A stretch of 8,253 nt of DNA, taken from the NCBI GenBank assembly GCA_937901225.1, contig CALCGX010000129.1, positions 1-8,253 of the forward strand, in the 5' to 3' direction. The notes below the pieces were generated by a model, which had not been told where the DNA came from, made no database searches, and was given only the letters and a program-made list of their open reading frames with translations. This DNA comes from an uncultured Bacteroidales bacterium. Its GTDB lineage: Bacteria > Bacteroidota > Bacteroidia > Bacteroidales > Paludibacteraceae. Below are positions 1-4,697 of the stretch, piece by piece. The translations under genes and the position numbers were made by a program. Positions within the stretch are counted from its first letter, which is position 1, and each line of letters opens with the position of its first letter.

Positions 1-613
1 CATCTTGTGGGAGGTACATCCAATATGGTTCGCCTACGTGGATATTGATAGGCATCTTCAGCTCAGCGCACTTTGCCCAAACAGGTTTGAGGCGTGGGTC
101 GTCGATATGCAGACCATAGCCCTCGGTAGGACGTGCGTAGAGGTCGCCTTGACCCTTATCACCCATCTCACCTACACCTACAGCGCCCATCTCATGGCAT
201 TTCTCCAGATAAGCGATACACTCGTCAGCAGAGCCATCTTTGAGCAGTTGGGTATAGTCGAGCGAGCACCAGAAGCGGAAGCGGTCGGCATACTTAGCAT
301 AAGGCGCCATCACCTCCTCGAATGGTTTGCCGATCCAAGAGCAGTGCATGATGTGGGTTTCTTGAATGCCACATGCATCCATTGCCTCTACCCAAGCATC
401 CACTTCCTCAGGAGCAGCGATATAGTCGTGGGAGTGCATGTCGATGACAGGATACTTGGCCTTCTCAACAAACGTTTGCGGAATGTTATTCACGCTAACT
501 GGGCGGAAGTCATTCAAGAGCAAGGTCTCGGTGATGCCCTTAGGTTGCTCCTGGGGCTTGCAGCAAGACACGAGTGCGAGTGCTGCTGCGCAGTATATGA
601 AGAGCTTCTTCAT
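1..613 (-). CDS. Amidohydrolase-family (TIM-barrel) lipoprotein, 3' part missing
   Basis: The first 204 residues are visible; the C-terminus lies beyond the window edge. The protein begins MKKLFIYCAAALALVSCC, a lipoprotein signal peptide with lipobox LVSC and lipidated Cys17, so it should be anchored in an envelope membrane outside the cytoplasm. The mature part looks like a metal-dependent hydrolase of the amidohydrolase_2 (ACMSD-like) type: VIDMHSHDY gives the HxH metal motif at His60/His62, GVGEMGDKG around Glu149 closes a later strand, and NIHVGEP supplies His192. The remaining metal ligands (a further His and the catalytic Asp) would be in the missing part. It is last in a cluster with AgaS-, GatZ- and PfkB-type genes, 32 nt after the kinase stop, so it is probably co-transcribed. 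The substrate is unknown. An envelope hydrolase beside cytoplasmic sugar-phosphate enzymes is unusual; it might act on a substrate before uptake. The family call is fairly sure, the role is not. Confidence 0.8.
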   Translation of the reverse strand, partial: MKKLFIYCAAALALVSCCKPQEQPKGITETLLLNDFRPVSVNNIPQTFVEKAKYPVIDMHSHDYIAAPEEVDAWVEAMDACGIQETHIMHCSWIGKPFEEVMAPYAKYADRFRFWCSLDYTQLLKDGSADECIAYLEKCHEMGAVGVGEMGDKGQGDLYARPTEGYGLHIDDPRLKPVWAKCAELKMPINIHVGEPYWMYLPQD

Positions 614-617
614 GTTG

Positions 618-645
618 TTTAGTGTTTAGTGTTTAGCGTTTAGTG
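618..645 (-). repeat. Four-copy 7-nt tandem repeat filling the spacer between kinase and amidohydrolase genes
   Basis: On the minus strand four units of CACTAAA lie end to end at 645-639, 638-632 (variant CGCTAAA), 631-625 and 624-618. They start directly after the kinase TAA stop and end 4 nt before the amidohydrolase ATG. The array makes up almost the whole 32-nt spacer and forms the leader of the downstream gene. The same unit, also four copies, fills the spacer at 3039-3066. Confidence 0.85.
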
Positions 646-1593
646 TTATTTTACGAAGCCGAAGCGCTCTTTGGCTACGCGCTCAACGTCCTCGAGGCAG
701 GTGAAAGCAGTGGTACCACCGGCAGCGGTAGTATTCACAGCACCTGTCATATTGCCATAGCGTTGGCAATCTTCAAGGGTAGCGCCTTGCACGAATTGAG
801 CGATAAAGCCAGAGTTGAATGAGTCGCCTGCACCAATGCAGTCCACTACGTTCTCGTTGAGCATAGCTGCCATTTGGTGGCGGGTACCATCCTTCTTGAT
901 AAGCAATGAGCCACGGCTACCTTGCTTGATAATGGCATTATTAATATAAGGAGCGATGCACTCGATTGCCTCGTCAATATTATCCTTATGAGTCAGGGCT
1001 TTGAGTTCAGTCTCGTTAGGCATAAAGACGGTAATGAGTGGCAAGACATTCGCATAGTCCAAATCCCACTCCTCTACAGGATCCCATTGAGTATCAAGAG
1101 AGGTGGTCACACCATTAGCTTGAGCAAGTTTGAGAATCTCAATAAGATCTTTCTTGAGACCACTTTGCATGAAGATAGAAGAGATATGGATATGCTTAGC
1201 ATGGGTGAACACCTCAGGATTGATATCCTTGAGCGCCATCACGTCCATTGCACCTTGGTAGGTGAGGTTAGCACGATCCTCATCGTAGCTCATGCAGATA
1301 GTAGCGCCAGTAGCATACTCGTTGGTACGGATGAGATAGGTGGTATCCACATGCTTGGCTTGAAGACTGGTCTCTACCAAATCGCCAAACTGGTCGTTAC
1401 CCACCATACCGCAGAAAGCTACCTTCACGCCCAATGCTGCTGCATTGGCCGCGAAGATGGCTGTAGAGCTACCTAATGTTAATGTCATTTGCTTAGCGAA
1501 CTTCTCCTTGCCCACCTCTGGGAAGCCGTCGATTTGGTTGAGAATAAGATCGACATTCAATTCGCCTAAAGCAACGATATCAAAAGGTTTCAT
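646..1593 (-). CDS. PfkB-family carbohydrate kinase
   Basis: A 315-aa cytoplasmic sugar or sugar-phosphate kinase of the ribokinase/PfkB fold, of usual length. The N-terminus has GELNVDLIL (10-18); a Gly-rich sugar-binding/lid segment resembling PfkB signature 1 spans about 40-71 (TLGSSTAIFAANAAALG, then CGMVGNDQFGD). NETE is at 193-196 (Mg/phosphate region), KQGSRGS at 223-229, and signature 2 DCIGAGDSFNSGF at 251-263 carries the anion hole GAG and catalytic base Asp257. The ATG at 1593 precedes the conserved beta strand FDIVALGE by only three residues, which fits the family start. It follows the GatZ-like gene by 201 bp and precedes the amidohydrolase by 32 nt. Next to AgaS and GatZ-like genes, a natural inference is phosphorylation of tagatose-6-phosphate or a similar ketose, but PfkB specificity cannot be read from motifs alone. 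Fructokinase-, ribokinase- or KDG-kinase-like activity remains possible. Confidence 0.9.
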   Translation of the reverse strand: MKPFDIVALGELNVDLILNQIDGFPEVGKEKFAKQMTLTLGSSTAIFAANAAALGVKVAFCGMVGNDQFGDLVETSLQAKHVDTTYLIRTNEYATGATICMSYDEDRANLTYQGAMDVMALKDINPEVFTHAKHIHISSIFMQSGLKKDLIEILKLAQANGVTTSLDTQWDPVEEWDLDYANVLPLITVFMPNETELKALTHKDNIDEAIECIAPYINNAIIKQGSRGSLLIKKDGTRHQMAAMLNENVVDCIGAGDSFNSGFIAQFVQGATLEDCQRYGNMTGAVNTTAAGGTTAFTCLEDVERVAKERFGFVK

Positions 1594-1653
1594 ATCTTAG
1601 ATGTTCTTTTAAAGGCCATTCTATAAATTCAACATTTTAGAAAAAGACCATTG

Positions 1654-1661
1654 TAAAGTTA
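1654..1661 (-). promoter_or_regulatory. Weak candidate -7 box for the kinase gene
   Basis: On the minus strand TAACTTTA lies 60 nt upstream of the kinase ATG, one base off the Bacteroidota TAnnTTTG consensus and close to the boxes before the AgaS and beta-helix genes (TAACTTTG). I see no TTTG -33 box at 19-21 nt. The 201-bp gap and this box make an internal start for kinase plus amidohydrolase possible, but the evidence is thin. Confidence 0.3.
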
Positions 1662-1721
1662 ATAATTACATTTTTATATGCTTTTGTTTTTTGCTGTAAT
1701 CTTGCTTGTTGTCAGTCAATT

Positions 1722-1737
1722 GCATAGCTCGCTATGC
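1722..1737. other. Short perfect hairpin in the 201-bp intergenic gap
   Basis: GCATAGC (1722-1728) is perfectly inverted as GCTATGC (1731-1737) around a 2-nt centre; as RNA this is a 6-bp stem with a 4-nt CUCG loop. It lies 58 nt downstream of the GatZ-like stop. No uridine tract follows on either strand, so it is not a convincing intrinsic terminator; it could be an RNA processing or stability element or part of a dispersed repeat. Confidence 0.45.
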
Positions 1738-1794
1738 GCTTTCCTTCCGCCAAGCAATCTCCTCACCAAAAACTCAAAATCATTATAAATCAAT

Positions 1795-3033
1795 TTATAG
1801 AATGTCCTTTAGGTGATCGTTCAAGTTAACAATATTGAAAGCATAATAGTATTTATCCATATTATGCTCGATGCGCATGAGCACTACGTCCTCAGCGTGG
1901 ATACCTACGTACTCAAGGTTATCATAGAGGGTTTGACGAGCTACGAGCACCTCTGGAGCTTGCCAGATATAGCGGCAGCCGGTCTTAACGAGCCATTGTT
2001 GACGCTCCTCAGATACCTCAGCGAGGTCTTTACCTTGCTCGTCTGGTTGCAACCATTTTTTCCAACGGCCAGACTCGTACACCTTTTGCCAAAGCACCTT
2101 ACCCATATTACTGAGTTGTGGGATACGACCTGCCTCGAATTGCTTCTTCTCCTCAGCCTCGAGCTCAGCGAGTGCATCGTACTCGTTCATGGTGAACTCA
2201 GGACCGATATTAGCAGCTCCCATACCAGAAGTTGGGTAGTCTTGAGGATTGTCCACGTCGTCGCTATAGTGACCCTTGATGTAGCTACCATAAGGACGCA
2301 CCTTAGCGGTCAAGTCGCGAGCTACCTCAGCATCGAACAAGGTAGTATGGAGGTCAGTACCTACTTTACCTACGATGAAGCATGGCCATACATCCTCGAG
2401 ACCTACATTCTTCAAGCCCTCTTTGAGGTCAGAAAGGAAGGTATCGAAAGTAGTTGGGTCAGCCAAACCACCGTGCACCTCCTCGGTACCTACCTCATAG
2501 GAGATAGGAGCGATACCGTTCGCCTTACGGAAGTTCTCAGCGTGGAGAATGAGTTCTACAGTGCGTTGAGCCACTACGTGGATATCAATAATCTCACCCT
2601 TTGGCAAGAAGATATCTACGGTTGGGTCCACGTGAATCAAGTCGTAACCAGCCAAGATAGCTGCCTCGTAGCTCTCCTTCACGCCTTGCATAGCGCGCTC
2701 GGTATCCCAACGCTCTTGGGTTTGCTTATCCTTGAGCCATGGACCTCCGTGGTCAATAGCCACTACGTATGGACCAGTATAGTGTACCGCAGCAGCTTCA
2801 CGAGCCAATACCTTGGTAAATTCAGCAGGAGTCATACCCGTGTAACCACCATCGGTATCCACTTGGTTGAGGGTGGTAGCGAAGTAGATAGGCGCGTTGT
2901 TACGCTTAGCAGCGCGGAAAGAAGCCTTGATTACTGACAATGAGTTAGGGCATGCAGCAAAGAGTGTGCGTGGCACGCCAGTGGTTTGTTTGAGTTCCTC
3001 CATCACGCGGAGGATATTTTCGGTTTTAGCCAT
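1795..3033 (-). CDS. GatZ/KbaZ-family protein (tagatose-bisphosphate aldolase non-catalytic subunit or epimerase-like)
   Basis: A 412-aa cytoplasmic TIM-barrel protein that I assign to the GatZ/KbaZ-like family. Known members act as the chaperone-like partner of the class II tagatose-1,6-bisphosphate aldolases GatY/KbaY; related proteins have been described as ketose or ketose-phosphate 4-epimerases. Family-like segments in order: TLFAACPNS (23-31), NQVDTDGGYTGM (56-67), VAIDHGGPW (91-99) in place of the GatZ-type GGDHLGP, IHVDPT (133-138), SYEVGTEEVHGGL (178-190) matching the conserved GTE region, VGTDLH (224-229) and GAANIGPEFT (272-281). Acidic and His residues Asp94, His95, Asp136, Glu180, Glu184, His187 and His229 are candidate metal or substrate ligands. 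At 412 residues it is close to the usual ~420. The ATG at 3033 lies 35 nt after the AgaS stop, behind a four-copy 7-nt repeat. No GatY/KbaY-type aldolase is visible, so catalytic versus accessory function is open. Confidence 0.8.
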   Translation of the reverse strand: MAKTENILRVMEELKQTTGVPRTLFAACPNSLSVIKASFRAAKRNNAPIYFATTLNQVDTDGGYTGMTPAEFTKVLAREAAAVHYTGPYVVAIDHGGPWLKDKQTQERWDTERAMQGVKESYEAAILAGYDLIHVDPTVDIFLPKGEIIDIHVVAQRTVELILHAENFRKANGIAPISYEVGTEEVHGGLADPTTFDTFLSDLKEGLKNVGLEDVWPCFIVGKVGTDLHTTLFDAEVARDLTAKVRPYGSYIKGHYSDDVDNPQDYPTSGMGAANIGPEFTMNEYDALAELEAEEKKQFEAGRIPQLSNMGKVLWQKVYESGRWKKWLQPDEQGKDLAEVSEERQQWLVKTGCRYIWQAPEVLVARQTLYDNLEYVGIHAEDVVLMRIEHNMDKYYYAFNIVNLNDHLKDIL

Positions 3034-3038
3034 GATCT

Positions 3039-3066
3039 TTTAGTGTTTAGTGTTTAGTGTTTAGAG
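3039..3066 (-). repeat. Four-copy 7-nt tandem repeat filling the spacer between AgaS and GatZ-like genes
   Basis: On the minus strand the units read CTCTAAA (3066-3060, variant) and then CACTAAA three times (3059-3053, 3052-3046, 3045-3039). The array starts 2 nt after the AgaS TAA and stops 5 nt before the GatZ-like ATG. Unit, copy number and placement match the array at 618-645. Confidence 0.85.
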
Positions 3067-3068
3067 AA

Positions 3069-4187
3069 TTATTCGTAAATGGTTACGCCTTCGACTACGC
3101 GGTGGATGTTGCCAGATACAGATGGCGTATCTGGGCAGAGGCCGTGAGCGATGCTGGTGTGGAAGCCGAGCAACTGACCTACTACTACGTATGGAAGAAT
3201 ACCATATACGCTAGTCTTGTCCGAGCCGTTAGGCATAACCACTTGCAAATCCTCCTCAACACCCTCTATATTCACGCGCGCGCCTGTGGTCACGATCACT
3301 TGTGCCACGAGCTTATTGTTACCACTAACTTGCTTTACCAAGTCGCGCTCATAGCGTTGGATATCCTCTTTGTCTTGCATGAGGTAAACCACGATAGATT
3401 TCTCGTTTACTACTGCTTTTGGTCCGTGACGGAAACCAAGGAACGTATCAAACTTACATACCACACCACCATCGGTGAGCTCTTGGAGCTTGAGGTGGCA
3501 CTCCTCAGCAATACCCTTCATTGGGCCTGAACCGAGGAACACACCGCGCTCGAATGGGCGAGCAGCGATAGCCTGAATCTTAGCAGCATACTCGTCGAGC
3601 ACCACTTGTGCGTTAGCAGCAGTAGCAGCAACCGCCTCTTTCTCATTCTCGATGGTATCAATCTTGCTAAGCATGAGGCAAGTAAGCAACATGGTAGAGA
3701 AGCTGCTGGTCATCGCCAAACTCTTGTCGTCGGTCTCCTCTGGAAGAAGAAGCGAAAGGATATTCTCCGCATTAGCAGATTTAGCCAAGTGGCCATTCTT
3801 GTTGCAAGTGATGAAGATGTGCGCTACATTCTTGCATACCTTGTTAGCCAAGTTGACAGTAGCCACACTCTCAGGGCTATTGCCTGAACGAGCAAAACTG
3901 ATGAGCAACAATGGTTTGTCCGCATCCAAGTAATCAGCAGCGTTGGTAACAATGTCGGTAGTAGCTACGGCACGCACATTCTTCCATGCGCCACGGAGTA
4001 CTGGAGCAATCGCATCACCAATGAATGCCGATGTACCAGCACCAGTGAGAACGATGTCGGTCTCTGGAGTTAAATACTTAGCTAAAAAAGCTTGGATGTT
4101 TGCCTTCTCAGACACCAACACTTCATACTCTTTGAGCCAGCATGAAGGTTGTTGCAAAATCTCTTTGTAGGTATGTAAAGTTTCCAT
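3069..4187 (-). CDS. agaS: AgaS-type SIS-domain sugar-phosphate deaminase/isomerase
   Basis: A 372-aa cytoplasmic protein with two SIS (sugar isomerase) domains, close to the length of E. coli AgaS (about 384). AgaS deaminates and isomerises galactosamine-6-phosphate to tagatose-6-phosphate. First SIS domain: LTGAGTSAFIGD (47-58), the phosphosugar-binding loop SFARSGNSPES (97-107) and MTSSFST (159-165). Second: FLGSGPMKGIAEE (217-229), LQELTDG (234-240) with likely catalytic Glu236, and FRHGPKA (252-258). The C-terminus DTPSVSGNIHRVVEGVTIY (353-371) is typical of AgaS. I chose the ATG at 4187 (METLHTY), not the one 30 nt upstream at 4217: the family starts here, and the promoter -7 box at 4229-4236 would put transcription start nearly on top of the upstream ATG. 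It is first in the cluster, 35 nt before the GatZ-like gene. The substrate could be another amino-sugar phosphate. Confidence 0.88.
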   Translation of the reverse strand: METLHTYKEILQQPSCWLKEYEVLVSEKANIQAFLAKYLTPETDIVLTGAGTSAFIGDAIAPVLRGAWKNVRAVATTDIVTNAADYLDADKPLLLISFARSGNSPESVATVNLANKVCKNVAHIFITCNKNGHLAKSANAENILSLLLPEETDDKSLAMTSSFSTMLLTCLMLSKIDTIENEKEAVAATAANAQVVLDEYAAKIQAIAARPFERGVFLGSGPMKGIAEECHLKLQELTDGGVVCKFDTFLGFRHGPKAVVNEKSIVVYLMQDKEDIQRYERDLVKQVSGNNKLVAQVIVTTGARVNIEGVEEDLQVVMPNGSDKTSVYGILPYVVVGQLLGFHTSIAHGLCPDTPSVSGNIHRVVEGVTIYE

Positions 4188-4228
4188 AAAAATGTATGTA
4201 AAACGGTTAATAATCACACTTTTCGGTG

Positions 4229-4236
4229 CAAAGTTA
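4229..4236 (-). promoter_or_regulatory. Bacteroidota -7 box of the agaS cluster promoter
   Basis: On the minus strand TAACTTTG matches the Bacteroidota sigma-70 -7 consensus TAnnTTTG exactly, followed by CA. It implies a leader of about 35 nt before the ATG at 4187. TTTG boxes lie 12 nt (4249-4252) and 26 nt (4263-4266) upstream, not at the usual 19-21 nt, so the -33 element is poor. A weak basal promoter that needs an activator would fit. Confidence 0.65.
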
Positions 4237-4352
4237 CTACGTAACTAGCAAAATATCGCCTACAAAAACATGTTTTATAACATATTTTTGCATTAAAAAT
4301 ATAACTCTCTTGTTATCAGCATATTAACGTATTCTTGTTTCGATACTTTCGC

Positions 4353-4370
4353 TTTCGAAACGTTTCGAAA
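4353..4370. promoter_or_regulatory. 18-bp perfect palindrome resembling a LacI-family operator
   Basis: TTTCGAAACGTTTCGAAA is its own reverse complement over all 18 bases. The core CGAAACGTTTCG, with a central CG, has the form of LacI/GalR-family operators; the E. coli RbsR site has the same GAAACGTTTC core. It lies about 117 bp upstream of the agaS -7 box and about 165 bp upstream of the start codon. No regulator gene is in the window. Remote binding, looping or a second upstream promoter would have to be assumed; a chance or structural palindrome is possible. Confidence 0.5.
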
Positions 4371-4389
4371 AGATTGTCTTCAAGAGAAG

Positions 4390-4425
4390 CACATCCATGC
4401 TTTCGAGAGCGGAAGCATGGATGTG
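4390..4425. repeat. 13-bp perfect inverted repeat (hairpin)
   Basis: CACATCCATGCTT (4390-4402) is perfectly inverted as AAGCATGGATGTG (4413-4425) with a 10-nt centre. On the plus strand a G-U and a C-G pair extend the stem to 15 bp with a 6-nt loop. No T-run follows on either strand, so it is not a standard Rho-independent terminator. It lies 20 bp from the palindrome at 4353-4370 and about 270 nt downstream of the minus-strand stop at 4694. Confidence 0.75.
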
Positions 4426-4444
4426 GAAGAGTTGTTGAAAACGA

Positions 4445-4697
4445 CAATTCGTGTCAATTAGATTGTCAATTAAAGTCAATTCGGGGAGGTATGGATGGAG
4501 CTCCTACTCGCCCAAAGGGCTCGAGAAATCTCATAAATCCTATTTCGCTAAATCCTCCCCTGACAAGGTGCTCCGCAATAGATTGCCACCGCTCCTTCGC
4601 ACGCTCGTCGCTGAATCTGAATAAGACGAATGGGACGAATAGGGCAAATAAGACGAATTGGTCTAATTGGTCTAATTGGTCAATTCGGAGCAATTAG
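4445..4697. repeat. 253-bp segment bounded by near-identical 17-bp direct repeats
   Basis: CAATTCGTGTCAATTAG (4445-4461) recurs as CAATTCGGAGCAATTAG (4681-4697), differing only in the central three bases; GTCAATTCGG also recurs exactly at 4475-4484 and 4679-4688. The right copy overlaps the stop codon of the beta-helix/phosphoesterase gene. The segment contains the 9-bp tandem array. It might be a small non-autonomous or dispersed intergenic repeat, or a product of recombination between short repeats. No transposase or clear terminal inverted repeat is seen. Confidence 0.5.
4620..4682. repeat. Degenerate 9-bp tandem repeat, seven units
   Basis: Seven consecutive 9-bp units start with AAT: AATAAGACG (4620), AATGGGACG (4629), AATAGGGCA (4638), AATAAGACG (4647), AATTGGTCT (4656 and 4665) and AATTGGTCA (4674). 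The last three are nearly identical, which points to recent slippage or expansion. The array begins about 12 nt past the stop codon of the minus-strand gene at 4694, so it would be transcribed as its 3' untranslated region. Confidence 0.85.

Larger units (their letters stand above)
4188..4693. other. 506-bp gene-free region with repeats and regulatory signals
   Basis: Between the beta-helix/phosphoesterase stop and the AgaS start there is no convincing gene. Left to right it holds the AgaS leader and promoter, an AT-rich stretch (about 4240-4340), an 18-bp palindrome, a 13-bp inverted repeat, a run of three GTCAATT copies at 4453, 4465 and 4475, a stretch of unassigned sequence (about 4490-4619), and a 9-bp tandem repeat array that ends next to the upstream stop codon. 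Short ORFs across it (4335-4697 plus; 4466-4693 minus) are low-complexity translations of the repeats. I see no clear intrinsic terminator for the upstream gene. Confidence 0.7.

Noticed and set aside
5..622. Plus-strand ORF opposite the amidohydrolase
   Set aside because: The minus strand encodes a lipoprotein signal and an HxH hydrolase motif in this interval; the plus translation is a shadow.
1784..1799. TATAAAT/ATTTATA inverted repeat at the GatZ-like stop codon
   Set aside because: Only A/T pairs with a 2-nt centre; unlikely to form a stable hairpin or a terminator.
1813..2937. Long plus-strand ORF (374 codons) opposite the GatZ-like gene
   Set aside because: It is the antisense shadow of a well-supported gene; its translation shows no domain I recognise and there is no promoter of its own.
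4188..4217. Upstream ATG at 4217 as the start of AgaS
   Set aside because: It adds ten residues not expected in the family and lies only about 12 nt from the -7 box, leaving almost no leader.
4249..4266. TTTG boxes as a -33 element for agaS
   Set aside because: Spacings of 12 and 26 nt to the -7 box do not fit the 19-21 nt norm, so I left them out of the promoter call.
4335..4697. Plus-strand ORF and the minus-strand ORF 4466-4693 in the intergenic region
   Set aside because: Their translations are low-complexity products of the 9-bp tandem array (NKTNGTNRANKTNW, LDQLDQF), the minus one needs a TTG start, and neither has a recognisable domain.
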